A program made the position numbers and the translations under genes. Source: Burkholderia sp. WSM2230 (GTDB lineage Bacteria > Pseudomonadota > Gammaproteobacteria > Burkholderiales > Burkholderiaceae). From it: DNA of 64,000 bases. Shown here piece after piece: positions 34,401 to 43,530 of the stretch (its first letter is position 1; the number at the start of each line of letters is the position of its first letter). Below the pieces are notes generated by a model. It was not told where the DNA came from. It did not search any database and was given only the letters and a program-made list of their open reading frames with translations. Location of the stretch: positions 248,643 through 312,642 of the forward strand of contig NZ_AXAJ01000001.1 of assembly GCF_000472445.1 (NCBI RefSeq), read 5' to 3'.

Positions 34401-36143
34401 ATGAGCACATCCACAGCAGAAATGGATGCGGAGACCGCAGTCCACCAGAAGGCCCGTCGTCGCGTGCCGCTGCAGTTCGACGAGAATGGCGATCCGTATT
34501 TCGAGAGCGTGACGAGTCCGGAGAGCTTCAAGATGCGCGCGCTATGCGTGATGCCGCCTCGGCACGTGATTCCCGTAATCTTCGTGCCGGGCATCATGGG
34601 CAGTAACCTGTGCTCGAACGGCAAGAACCAGAAGGAGGGGGCGAGTGCGTGGACCCCACCCAACGGCATCTGGCAGGGTCTGGGGGAAGTCCAGCGGCGA
34701 AGCCGGCAGACGCCCGCGAACCGTCAGCAGCAGATGTCGCCGGATGCGGTGAAAGTCGACAATACCGGCCCGGTCCATGTTCCCCGCACCCTGTTCACGC
34801 TGACCGAAAAAGAAGCGAAACGCCGCGGATGGGGCGAAGTGCATCTCGACAGTTATGGCAAGGTGCTGGCTGAACTGGAGATGGGACTCAACGAGCAGTA
34901 CACCGACGCGGGGACTTCGGTCCACAATCTGCTGCCGGTCTGGCAGATCGCAAAGACGCTGAAGTACAGGAACGAGGACGTCCGGAAACGCTGGAACCCG
35001 GTCAATACCGAGCTGCAGCCGTTGAGCGACGATGAATTCACGCGTCTCGACGACTACTACTACCCGGTGTGGGCATGCGGCTATAACTGGCTCGGCAGCA
35101 ACGAAGCTTCGTCCGACCAGCTCGTCGCACGGATTCAGGATGCCCTGGACTGGTACGCGAAAGGCAAGTACTGGATTCCCGTGGGGAAGGTCATCATCGT
35201 GACGCACTCGATGGGCGGGCTCGTTGCACGACGTGCTGTGCAGAAGGCACAGGACAGGATTCTTGGCGTCGTGCATGGCGTGCAACCTGTCGGCGGTGCG
35301 CCGGTGGTCTATCGACGGTTGCGCGCGGGCACCGAGACCAACGGATGGTTCGACCTTGCCGGAATGGCGGCCGCGGCGGTGCTAGGCTGGAGTGCAGCCG
35401 ATATCACCTGCGTGATGGCGAATTCGCCAGGTCCGCTGGAACTGCTGCCGACGAAGCATTACCCGCCGGGCTGGCTGCGGTTTGAGCAGAACCGCGGTGG
35501 GAAGACGAAGGAGTTGATGCCGGCGTTGCCGGTGGCCGATCCCTACGAGGAAATCTATTCGAAAAGGGCGCAGGACGTGTGGTGGGGAATGATCGACGAT
35601 ACACTCATCGACCCGGCGCATCTCACTTCCGGCAACGACAGGGCACCGTTCATGCAATACAAGCGGGTTCTGAAGACGGCGATGGACTTTCACGAGACAG
35701 TGAAGCTCGACTGTCATCCCGTTACGTACGCGCACTACGGGAGCGATCCGAAGCAGGTTTCGTTCGGAAAAGTCCTGTGGACCACGACGGATCACGTCGG
35801 CTCCGATGCGTTGACGGGCCTGGCTATGTCAAAGGCGCAATCGTTCACCTTGTTCGGGAAATCAACGCTCGTCTTTGGCGAGCAGAAGTTGACGCTGAAG
35901 CTGGAGGGGCATGAGTCACCGACGGAGCAGGACAATACAAACGCGGGTGACGGCACGGTTCCCCTTTCGTCAGGCGCCCTCATTTCCAAAGCAACACCTG
36001 AACCTAAGGCTTTCAGCATGACCGGCTTTGATCACGCCGCGAGCTACAAGGACGAGAACGTGCTGAACAACGTCCTGTATTGCCTGGCAAAAATTGTGCA
36101 GCTTGCCCCCGCTGTCAGCACGCTGCCTTCGACCAAAGGATGA
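34401..36143 (+). CDS. T6SS lipase effector, alpha/beta-hydrolase (Tle-like)
   Basis: This 580-residue lipase opens with VIFVPGIMGSNL, the oxyanion-loop region typical of LCAT/PGAP1-like and T6SS Tle lipases. The nucleophile elbow is VTHSMGG with S270; the first position of the usual G-x-S-x-G is Thr. Likely partners are D517 in GDGTVP and H545 in GFDHAAS. It would hydrolyse phospholipids in target membranes. It lies directly after vgrG and two bases before a signal-peptide-bearing Tli4-like gene, the standard effector-immunity order. The Tli4-like neighbour suggests the Tle4 group, but family assignment is not certain. Confidence 0.86.
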   Translation: MSTSTAEMDAETAVHQKARRRVPLQFDENGDPYFESVTSPESFKMRALCVMPPRHVIPVIFVPGIMGSNLCSNGKNQKEGASAWTPPNGIWQGLGEVQRRSRQTPANRQQQMSPDAVKVDNTGPVHVPRTLFTLTEKEAKRRGWGEVHLDSYGKVLAELEMGLNEQYTDAGTSVHNLLPVWQIAKTLKYRNEDVRKRWNPVNTELQPLSDDEFTRLDDYYYPVWACGYNWLGSNEASSDQLVARIQDALDWYAKGKYWIPVGKVIIVTHSMGGLVARRAVQKAQDRILGVVHGVQPVGGAPVVYRRLRAGTETNGWFDLAGMAAAAVLGWSAADITCVMANSPGPLELLPTKHYPPGWLRFEQNRGGKTKELMPALPVADPYEEIYSKRAQDVWWGMIDDTLIDPAHLTSGNDRAPFMQYKRVLKTAMDFHETVKLDCHPVTYAHYGSDPKQVSFGKVLWTTTDHVGSDALTGLAMSKAQSFTLFGKSTLVFGEQKLTLKLEGHESPTEQDNTNAGDGTVPLSSGALISKATPEPKAFSMTGFDHAASYKDENVLNNVLYCLAKIVQLAPAVSTLPSTKG

Positions 36144-36144
36144 C

Positions 36145-37464
36145 ATGTTGGGACGATCGGTTCTGCTGGCGTTGGGTGCCAGCCTCATTTCATCAATCTG
36201 CTTCGCGAAAGAGCCTGTGATGAGCAACGTCAAAACGTATTGCTTTGGCCGCTATCTGGTCGATCTCCCGGCCGATGCAGTAGTAAGCGGGCAAGCCTAC
36301 CAATATATGTTCGGTCAGATTGATTCCGAACCCACGAATATCGACCAGAAGGGTTTTTCTGACATGCTCGCAAGACGCTCGGATAGCCTGAAGTCAACGA
36401 GCGAGCTTAAAGGTCGTACGCTCAAGGGTGTTGTTTCTAATGGTCCGGCGGCCGAAGCGCTCATAACGTCCGAGAAGATATTTGGGGAAGACAACTATGG
36501 TTTCGAGGCGTACTGGTTCACGCCTCATCGTCTGTTTACTCTCAAGACGCAGGACATGGAGCAGTCCACCTTTCAGGCAAAGGTGCTGCCACGGGTGAAA
36601 GAGCGATTGCTACCCAATCTTCGCGCAAGGAATCGCGACGACATTCCCTCACAACCCGGCTTCTGCCTCAAAAATGGCTTCATTGCGGATGACGGTAAGA
36701 CCCCACAGTACGAAGAGGCCGGTATCAGCTTCAAGTTTCCACAGTGGCCGGGGGTACTGGTATCCGTCAACTCGTCGACCGTGACAAAGCTCGGAGAGCC
36801 AAAACTACTCGAGCGGATGGCGAAGGCGCCTATTCCCGATGCGTACAGGAGCTTGATGAGTTCGATCCACAATCTTCGAAAAGGCACGCGGGTTGCCGCC
36901 GGTCGGGAGGGCGAGGAAGTCCTGTCGACCGTACCTACCGACGGCGGGTACCGGGTTCATCAGTTCCAGTGGGAAGCGCAGGGCAGCAAGATCAATGATC
37001 CGCTCGATCCCACACTGACTGTCGAATTCGAAAGCGGGATGACACGTATAGACGGCCAACCCGCGCGCCCCAAGCTTACTGACGAAGAGGCCGTCCGGTT
37101 GTTCGATGCCGTAGTCAATTCGATACGACTGCGTCCGACGGGTGGCAGCGGCAAGGTGTCAGGCATTGAACCGGGTCCGACGCACTCGCTCGGAACGCTG
37201 GCGCGAACCGGTAGCGTGTGTCCTCAATCCGGATGGTGGACCTGTCCCGAAGCCAACGGTCATGAGATTGTCGGCGGGACGCGTCAGCACTTCGCAGCGG
37301 GCACTGTGATGCCACAGGTTCGTGTCGCGAGTCGTGCGGCTTTTCTTGACCGCGTGCTAGGCAAGCAGCAGGAACACGCCGTCAATACCACCTGGAAGCT
37401 GGTGGGCTTTGACAAAGAGTCGCCGACGGACGCGTCTGGCGAATCCGCGCCGAACGAAGGCTGA
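36145..37464 (+). CDS. T6SS immunity protein, Tli4-like
   Basis: This 439-residue exported protein has a signal peptide (MLGRSVLLALGASLISSICFA). Its start at ATG 36145 comes one base after the lipase stop, with AAAGGA upstream. The N-terminal part (TYCFGRYLVDLPADAVVSG) and the C-terminal SVCPQSGWWTCPEANG are what I recall from Tli4-type lipase immunity proteins. It would protect the periplasmic face of the producing cell from the adjacent lipase. Its C-terminal SVCP-x-SG-x-W element is shared with the candidate immunity protein of the other T6SS island (11686). Confidence 0.8.
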   Translation: MLGRSVLLALGASLISSICFAKEPVMSNVKTYCFGRYLVDLPADAVVSGQAYQYMFGQIDSEPTNIDQKGFSDMLARRSDSLKSTSELKGRTLKGVVSNGPAAEALITSEKIFGEDNYGFEAYWFTPHRLFTLKTQDMEQSTFQAKVLPRVKERLLPNLRARNRDDIPSQPGFCLKNGFIADDGKTPQYEEAGISFKFPQWPGVLVSVNSSTVTKLGEPKLLERMAKAPIPDAYRSLMSSIHNLRKGTRVAAGREGEEVLSTVPTDGGYRVHQFQWEAQGSKINDPLDPTLTVEFESGMTRIDGQPARPKLTDEEAVRLFDAVVNSIRLRPTGGSGKVSGIEPGPTHSLGTLARTGSVCPQSGWWTCPEANGHEIVGGTRQHFAAGTVMPQVRVASRAAFLDRVLGKQQEHAVNTTWKLVGFDKESPTDASGESAPNEG

Positions 37465-37483
37465 ACGGGTGCGAGGATACAAC

Positions 37484-37747
37484 GTGAGAAACGTTATTCG
37501 CGTGGGTGACCCGACAAGTCATGGCGGTGTCGTGGAAACCGGCGATTCGACCTTCGAGGTTGACGGCCGTGCCGTCGCGCGTGTCGGTGACGTCTGTACC
37601 TGCCCGATCGCAGGCCACCAGGGTTGCGTAATCATCGAAGGCGATCCCACTTTCGTGATCGGCGGCCGCGCTGTTGCGTTCGATGGACACAAGACGAGTT
37701 GTGGAGCCGCGCTTCGCTCCACGGCAAGCACCTTTGGCGGCGAATGA
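37484..37747 (+). CDS. PAAR-domain T6SS tip protein
   Basis: This 87-residue protein is a canonical PAAR: RVGDPTSHGGVVETG, ARVGDVCTCPIAGHQG, EGDPTFVIGGRAVAFDGHKTSCG. GTG 37484 is chosen because GAGG lies 8 bases upstream and the PAAR fold begins at once; the frame is open from 37409 inside the Tli4-like gene. It sharpens the VgrG tip and completes the island vgrG-lipase-immunity-PAAR. Confidence 0.9.
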   Translation: MRNVIRVGDPTSHGGVVETGDSTFEVDGRAVARVGDVCTCPIAGHQGCVIIEGDPTFVIGGRAVAFDGHKTSCGAALRSTASTFGGE

Positions 37748-37929
37748 AAGAGTCATGGTGCGGCGGGTTTCAGCGCGCAGACTCCCGGTTTTGGCTGCGT
37801 TTGACACTACGTCGTCCAGCCTTGTGAAGTCATGCATTTTTACATGAGCGCCCCGCTTGTGCGCCGACCTTCACGCTTGAGCGTCGAGCGCTAGCTGGCG
37901 GAATGCGCGCAAGGTTGCTGCCGCGCCGC

Positions 37930-38517
37930 TTATACCGCACCATCCGGGGCAGTCCACCTTTGGACACTGACATCTGCCAGCGCCTCGAATATAGCCGGCG
38001 TGCGTTCCAGGCGAGCGATCGTTCGTGCGCCTTCGAGGGCGGCTACCAATGCCGCTGCGGTAGATGATGCGCGCGAGGGCGCGAAACCGCACCCCCTGAA
38101 ATGCCCGGCGATAACTTCCGTCGAATCGACGAAACCCCGCGCTACGCGTTTGGTCAGCTCAGCGTCGAGCGCGGGCAGCTCATTCGCCAGGTTTTGCATC
38201 AGACATCCATACTGGAAATCCGAGGCGACCATTTCGGCCGCGAATGTGCCGAAAATCTGATGCACAAACTTCAGGGCATCGCCTGTCGTGTCCGCCGAGA
38301 TATTCCGCAATACAGCGATTCGATGCGCAATGTAATTATCGATTGCTTCTTCTGCGAGCTGTGCCTTGCCGCGTGGAAAGTGGAAGTAGAACGATCCTTT
38401 GGGCGCACCGCTCTCTTCGAGGATCTGGGTCAATCCCGTCGCAGTGTAACCCTGGATGCGAAACAGTCGTTCCGCCGTGGCAATCGCGCGGGCGCGGGCG
38501 TCAGTCTTACGTGGCAT
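37930..38517 (-). CDS. TetR-family repressor
   Basis: This 195-residue regulator has an N-terminal helix-turn-helix (AERLFRIQGYTATGLTQILE, GAPKGSFYFHFPRGKAQL) of the LmrA/YxaF type, followed by a ligand-binding helical domain (GCLMQNLANELPALDAEL). It is divergent from the gene pair at 38598-40141, and a perfect 16-bp palindrome lies in the 80-bp gap. It most likely represses itself and that pair; the ligand is unknown. Confidence 0.92.
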   Translation of the reverse strand: MPRKTDARARAIATAERLFRIQGYTATGLTQILEESGAPKGSFYFHFPRGKAQLAEEAIDNYIAHRIAVLRNISADTTGDALKFVHQIFGTFAAEMVASDFQYGCLMQNLANELPALDAELTKRVARGFVDSTEVIAGHFRGCGFAPSRASSTAAALVAALEGARTIARLERTPAIFEALADVSVQRWTAPDGAV

Positions 38518-38567
38518 GTCGTGAACATAGCACGTTTGGCTTGATGATTCTATGGTGGTTGCTATAG

Positions 38568-38583
38568 TATGGTGATCACCATA
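38568..38583. promoter_or_regulatory. Perfect palindrome, probable TetR operator
   Basis: TATGGTGATCACCATA is a perfect 16-bp palindrome centred between the TetR gene and the divergent 38598 ORF. It lies just before the AAGGAG ribosome site (38585-38590). A related ATGGTGG half-site is seen about 15 bp to its left. Position and symmetry make it the obvious TetR operator. Confidence 0.7.
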
Positions 38584-38597
38584 TAAGGAGTCTGGCG

Positions 38598-38837
38598 ATG
38601 CCCCTCAAACCAATCGCAAGCCAAGAAGGTCCGTTCAGGGCTGCGCAGCCTGCCCAGATTACGGCAGGAACAACTCCGGACGAAGCATGCGGGCTGACTC
38701 GCTCGCGCTATGTAGAGCGTCTTCATCTCGGGGCTGATCGTCCTCGATTGCACGGCCGCAGTGCGAGTTCTTCGCTGCGTGCGCTGTCGCGGAAGCTGAA
38801 GACAGCGCCGGCCCGCGGAAGGTGCGTTCCGTCATGA
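38598..38837 (+). CDS. Small ORF coupled to an epoxide hydrolase-like gene
   Basis: This 79-residue frame starts at ATG 38598 with AAGGAG 7 bases upstream, directly after the TetR operator. It ends in ATGA shared with the next gene, so it is very likely translated. The product (MPLKPIASQEGPFRAAQPAQ, later Arg/Ser-rich) has no signal peptide, helix or domain I recognise. It may be a coupling leader, or the stub of a larger enzyme whose remainder was lost, since the second half looks non-globular. Confidence 0.45.
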   Translation: MPLKPIASQEGPFRAAQPAQITAGTTPDEACGLTRSRYVERLHLGADRPRLHGRSASSSLRALSRKLKTAPARGRCVPS

Positions 38838-40141
38838 GTAATCCACCTGGCCCTAAGCCGTCGGCGTCCCGACGAGCCGTCCTGGCGATGGGCGCGGCCA
38901 GCCTGGTGGCGGCTTTGCTTCGACCCGCCCGTGCAAACGTCATAGGAGGAACTGATTTGGCCGCATCAACGTATGGCGAGGAAACGCTTCCCAAGGGCGT
39001 CCGCTCGCGCATGATCCACGGGGTCAACGGCCTCGATGTCCATATCCTCGAGGCTGGCTACGAAAGCCCCGGCCGGCCGCTCGCACTGCTTTTGCACGGC
39101 TTTCCCGATCTGGCTTACGGCTGGCGACACCTGATGCCGATTCTGGCCGACGCGGGCTACCATGTCGTGGCGCCCGACCAGCGGGGTTTTGGCCGCACCA
39201 CCGGTTGGGTGAACGACTATGACGCTCCGCTGGCGCCCTTCAGCCTCCTGAACATGACGCGTGACGCCCTTGGATTGGTTTTGGCGTTGGGGTATCGGCG
39301 TACGGCAATGCTCGTCGGGCATGACCTGGGCTCGCCCGTGGCCGCCTATTGCTCGCTGGCCCGACCTGACGTCTTTCCCTCGGTGGTGCTGATGAGCGCA
39401 CCGTTTCCCGGTGCGCCAGCGCTTCCGTTCAACATTGCGCAAAGCGAGGTATCGTCGGCTCAACCGAACAATGGCAATCAGAAGTTAGCGACGGCGCTGG
39501 CGGCGCTCGATCCGCCGAGAGAGTATTACCAGCAATACTTGAGCACGCGGAAGGCGAACCATGACATGTGGCACCCGCCTCAAGGCTTACACGCGTTCCT
39601 TCGCGCATTTTTCTACGTCAAGAGCGCCGACTGGCCGGGAAACAAGCCGCATCCGTTGAAGGCGCTAACCGCCGCAGAACTCGCACAAATGCCCACCTAT
39701 TACGTCATGGAGCTCGGCAAGACGATGCCCGAGACCGTCGCTCCGTTCCAACCTTCCTCTGCCGAGGTTTTCGCCTGTAAATGGCTCACCGAGCAGGAAC
39801 TTGGGGTGTACACGGAGGAGTATGGGCGAACGGGGTTTCAGGGCGCCCTGCAGGCCTATCGCGTCTTTTCCGATCCTGACCTGAACGCTGAGTTGCGCCT
39901 GTTTTCTGGCAAGACGATCGATGTCCCGTCGCTCTTTATCGGCGGCAAGAGCGATTGGGGCACCTATTCGGCGCCGGGCGCGCTCGATCTTATGAGGACG
40001 AAGGCGGCGACGCGAATGGGTGACATCGAGCTTATCGACGGCGCCGGTCACTGGATCCAACAGGAGCAGCCGGTTCGGCTCAGCGAACTCCTGCTCGCCT
40101 TCACCAGGGAGGCGGGTGGGGCCGACCACACCCGCGGTTAG
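38834..40141 (+). CDS. Exported alpha/beta hydrolase, epoxide hydrolase-like
   Basis: This 435-residue protein begins with a Tat-like signal (SRRAVLAMGAASLVAALL). Its hydrolase domain has HGFPD (88-92) in the oxyanion region and VGHDLGS with D164 as the nucleophile, the Asp typical of epoxide hydrolases and haloalkane dehalogenases. DGAGHWIQQEQP holds the catalytic His. The start ATG 38834 overlaps the stop of the 79-residue ORF; a slightly longer start at 38822 is possible. It is probably induced when the TetR repressor at 37930 binds its ligand. Substrate unknown. Confidence 0.87.
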   Translation: MSNPPGPKPSASRRAVLAMGAASLVAALLRPARANVIGGTDLAASTYGEETLPKGVRSRMIHGVNGLDVHILEAGYESPGRPLALLLHGFPDLAYGWRHLMPILADAGYHVVAPDQRGFGRTTGWVNDYDAPLAPFSLLNMTRDALGLVLALGYRRTAMLVGHDLGSPVAAYCSLARPDVFPSVVLMSAPFPGAPALPFNIAQSEVSSAQPNNGNQKLATALAALDPPREYYQQYLSTRKANHDMWHPPQGLHAFLRAFFYVKSADWPGNKPHPLKALTAAELAQMPTYYVMELGKTMPETVAPFQPSSAEVFACKWLTEQELGVYTEEYGRTGFQGALQAYRVFSDPDLNAELRLFSGKTIDVPSLFIGGKSDWGTYSAPGALDLMRTKAATRMGDIELIDGAGHWIQQEQPVRLSELLLAFTREAGGADHTRG

Positions 40142-40887
40142 TAGGGGAATGCCTGTCGTAGCTCCTGAATATGTTGCCCGGCTTCCAGATCACCGTTCCG
40201 TCAGGTCCGTCACGTTTCAGTGGTGCGCTCGGGTTGGGTGGTCCGGGTCTGGCGTTGATCTTCCAGGCGAGCTGTCCTCGATCGGAGAGTGACGCATCGT
40301 TCCCGATGTTCAACGACGTCTTGATGACGATGAGTTGAGCTAGATGACTCAACGACCGAGAGACGTTCTGAACCGGACACCTGTTTCGCTTCGGGCCCAA
40401 GGACCGCTCCGGGTCGCGTACGGCCGATTGCATCGGGCAGCGGCCGGGCCATGAAGCGCGGTTCGTCTGTCGCGTCGCTTAAACCTTCGATGATAACTCC
40501 GGCCCAGCAAACGGCTATTCGATTGCCAGACGGAACGGTGCTTTATCAGCCTTTCACGTAATCAGGGTAGACACAGGGCGCAGAAGTACTTCCAACCGCT
40601 TGCAGCGTTGGCAGATTCGCACAAGGCGGGTTGTTATCGGCGCTATTGCCGCTTGACGACCGCGTGTCTGGTTCTCGGTGTGCGCACTCTGGAGCCAAAG
40701 CTTCATGGCATCTCGACATGCCGCTACTCGCGCCCGCACCGCACAGCTATGATCTCGCACAGGGTAGCGCATTGAAATCGCCGTCCCACTGCGCCGGATC
40801 GCGACGATTATCTTTACCGCTTTGGCAGCGCCGTGTTGAAACCAAGCCGCTTCTTGCAGGTGTTGGAACTCAAGAGAGGAGAATGCC
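40142..40887. other. 746-bp gap without a recognisable gene
   Basis: Open frames exist on both strands but none has a ribosome site, plausible composition or familiar motif. A 54-codon frame from ATG 40170 and minus-strand frames near 40101-40452 and 40554-40901 look like chance. The region may be decayed coding DNA; I see no repeat, terminator or IS feature. The AGAGAGGAG before 40888 belongs to the next gene. Confidence 0.35.
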
Positions 40888-42759
40888 ATGGCCAGGTGCA
40901 AACGCCAGCTCGAAGCTCTTTTCAGCGCAAGGCGGCGACAGTTTCTCGGCTATACCGGCGCCGGATTACTCGCGACAGTGCTGCCCGGTTGCGGCAACGA
41001 CGACGTCCATTCGACGCCTTATCAGCAGACGATTGCGCTCGGTCAACAGATGATCCAGCAGGCAGTGAGTGATCCGTCGAGTCCGGTCGCGGCGATCTCG
41101 GTTGCGATGGTCAAGGGCAATACGGTGGTGTGGCAGGAGGCGTTCGGGCTGGCGTCGGTGCCGGGGCAGATCAAGGCAACGCCGCAGACGCGCTTTAACA
41201 TCGGCTCGGTCAGTAAGCTGTTCCCGGCTCTGGCGGCGGCGATCCTCGTCGATCGCGGACTGATTGCGCTCGATACGCCGATCGTCAAATATCTACCGAC
41301 ATTCACGATGCTCTCGCCGGAATACGCGCAGATCACCACGCGTCATCTGCTGTCGCATGCGTCCGGTTTGCCCGGCACGAACGGGCGCAACCTGTTCACA
41401 TTTGAGCCAGTCGCCGGCTACGCCGCCGACACGCAAGCCGAGCTCGCCAACTCGCACCTGAAGCATCTGCCCGGTGAATTGGCCGTCTATTGCAACGACG
41501 GCTTCACGATGGTCGAGCAGATCGTGCTTGCCGTGACGGGCCAAAGCTTCGTGGACTTTGTCCAGTCGCAGATTCTCGCGCCGCTCAAGATGACGCACTC
41601 CAGCTATCTGACGAGCGTGCCTTCCAGCGGATCGTTCTCGCTGCCGTACGTGAACGGCACGCAGCACCAGGAGTTCGTCAATGCGTACGCTACCGGCGGA
41701 CTGAGTTCGACACCCGCTGACATGATGAATCTCGCGCAGATGATCTACGGCGGTGGCATGTTCGAAGGACAGCGCATCGTCTCGGCTGCGGGCATCGCGG
41801 AGATGGGCATAGACCAGACGAGAAGTCTGACGATCAACCCATCGCCCGAGTGGCGCTGGGGTCTCGGCTGGGACTCCGTGGTACAGCCGGCGCTGAACGC
41901 AGCGGGCGTGCCCGGCTGGGAGAAGGACGGCGGCACTGCGTTCTACTCGACCGAATTCTTCGTTGTGCCCAACTCGCAGCTAGCGCTGCTGATCACCGGC
42001 AATGCGGGATACAACGCTCGCGCGATTGCGGAAACGCTGGTGCTGTCCGCGTTGAAGGAAGACGGCACGATCTCGTCGCTGCCAGCGAAGATCAGTACCA
42101 CGGCGCCGCCGGTTGCATCGGGACCGGGCATTGCAAACGGCGCGGGCGTCTACGGCAATTCCGATTCGCCGTATCAGGTGCTCGCCAACGCGGACGGTAG
42201 TTTACAGATCAACCAGTGGGACGCTCATACGCGAGGCTGGGCGCAGATTGGCGCATACCGGTATCGCAGCGACGGCTGGTGGTGGAGCGATACCGACACG
42301 GCAGCGTCATATCGCTTTGCAGTCGTATCGGGCAACGACAGCGAAGGAAATGCGTTCAACTATCGCTATCTGATGAAGCGTGTCGTGCCGGGCGCAGGCT
42401 ACGCGTATCTGACGCTGCCGGTCGGTCAGCAACTCGCAGCGCTCGCGCCGCTCGACAGCGCGTGGCAGCAACGCCTCGGCACGCAATGGACATTGACGAA
42501 CGATTCGCCGAGCGCCGTGCCGATTGCCGTTCTCGGCAATCCGCCGGCGTTTTTCGCGACACTCGCCGAACTTCCGGGCTACGTGCTGTACGGCAACGAA
42601 GATCTTCGCTATGAACTCTTCGTGCCGGTGAGCGATACGCTCGGCGGCATGTCGGTCAAGGTGCCGGGAAATTTTGGTCGCGACCTGTACGACATCCGTT
42701 TCGCGTCGGCGAGTGCGACGACACTGACCATCGGCAGTTCTATCTACGCGCGGACCTGA
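40888..42759 (+). CDS. Beta-lactamase-fold serine hydrolase, Tat-type lipoprotein
   Basis: This 623-residue exported protein has a twin-arginine-like stretch ARRRQFLGY and a lipobox LPGC with C35, so it is probably a Tat-exported lipoprotein. The class C beta-lactamase/DD-peptidase domain shows S107-V-S-K110 and Y201-C-N203. The third motif region reads KDGGT instead of the usual HTG or KTG. A second domain of about 230 residues with beta-rich character fills the C-terminus. GGAG lies before ATG 40888. It may be an esterase or peptidase rather than a resistance enzyme. It has no operon partners. Confidence 0.87.
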   Translation: MARCKRQLEALFSARRRQFLGYTGAGLLATVLPGCGNDDVHSTPYQQTIALGQQMIQQAVSDPSSPVAAISVAMVKGNTVVWQEAFGLASVPGQIKATPQTRFNIGSVSKLFPALAAAILVDRGLIALDTPIVKYLPTFTMLSPEYAQITTRHLLSHASGLPGTNGRNLFTFEPVAGYAADTQAELANSHLKHLPGELAVYCNDGFTMVEQIVLAVTGQSFVDFVQSQILAPLKMTHSSYLTSVPSSGSFSLPYVNGTQHQEFVNAYATGGLSSTPADMMNLAQMIYGGGMFEGQRIVSAAGIAEMGIDQTRSLTINPSPEWRWGLGWDSVVQPALNAAGVPGWEKDGGTAFYSTEFFVVPNSQLALLITGNAGYNARAIAETLVLSALKEDGTISSLPAKISTTAPPVASGPGIANGAGVYGNSDSPYQVLANADGSLQINQWDAHTRGWAQIGAYRYRSDGWWWSDTDTAASYRFAVVSGNDSEGNAFNYRYLMKRVVPGAGYAYLTLPVGQQLAALAPLDSAWQQRLGTQWTLTNDSPSAVPIAVLGNPPAFFATLAELPGYVLYGNEDLRYELFVPVSDTLGGMSVKVPGNFGRDLYDIRFASASATTLTIGSSIYART

Positions 42760-42933
42760 CGGCGCTCAGTCCTCGATTAAGCCTTCCTCTAGCATTCGGG
42801 CGACGACGGCATCGTCGGTCGGGATACGGCGATGACGCCGCATTCCTCCACCTTGCCGTTCGGACGTTCAGATGTCGGTTGTGCCCGGCAATCGGCCATT
42901 CGACTCAGCGAAATGTCCGGAAACCGTTGCTCA

Positions 42934-43530
42934 TCAGTCGAACCTGATCACGTCCTTGAAGATCAGTTGCCCCCAGCTTTTTCCGCGCGCGTGCACAAGC
43001 AATCCACCTTCCGGGAGCCCGCCAAGCTGGATCGGTGCGAAACCGAGCTTTTCCGCAAGCGCACCAATCTCCGCCGCGGCGTCGTCATCGTCGCTCGCCA
43101 GGAACACGACTCTCCTGCCACCGTGTGCGGCCGGGTCCCGGTCAAGGACGGCAGCGACCAGATGGTTGAAACCTTTCACCAGCCTGGCTCCGGTGAACGT
43201 CTTCGCGACGAAGGCTGAGGATGGGAGACCGTCCAGTTCCTCAAGCGGGGCCTGCGTGTTCATCGCATCGATGATGATCTTTCCCTTCCAGCCGGGCAGC
43301 GCCTTTGCGACCTCCGGGTGTGACTCGAAGCGGACAGCCAAAAAGATGATGTCCGCCTTGACAGCTTCCGCCAGGGTTTTGGGAATGATCGTGGGTCCGA
43401 TCGCGGCCGCATCGGATGCAAAGCTCGCCGGGGCGCGAGTGGTTGCAACGGACACCTCAATGCCGCTGCGGGCAAAGGCCTTGGCCAGCGCCTGGCCGAT
43501 TTTGCCGAAGCCGATGATTGCGTAGCTCAT
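42934..43530 (-). CDS. NADP/F420-type oxidoreductase (NAD(P)-binding)
   Basis: This 198-residue protein has an N-terminal Rossmann motif (AIIGFGKIGQALAKAF) and the layout of the F420-dependent NADP oxidoreductase/pyrroline-5-carboxylate reductase-like group (IIIDAMNTQAPLEE, TFTGARLVKGFNHL). In proteobacteria these proteins usually use NADP and have no known substrate. The start ATG 43530 has AAGGAG upstream and overlaps the stop of a truncated SDR frame. Together with the SDR at 43933 and the divergent LysR it forms a small redox operon. Confidence 0.87.
   Translation of the reverse strand: MSYAIIGFGKIGQALAKAFARSGIEVSVATTRAPASFASDAAAIGPTIIPKTLAEAVKADIIFLAVRFESHPEVAKALPGWKGKIIIDAMNTQAPLEELDGLPSSAFVAKTFTGARLVKGFNHLVAAVLDRDPAAHGGRRVVFLASDDDDAAAEIGALAEKLGFAPIQLGGLPEGGLLVHARGKSWGQLIFKDVIRFD

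Noticed and set aside
40142-40887. Several 60-115 codon frames in the 746-bp gap as genes
   Set aside because: No ribosome sites, no motifs, and unusual composition in each case.
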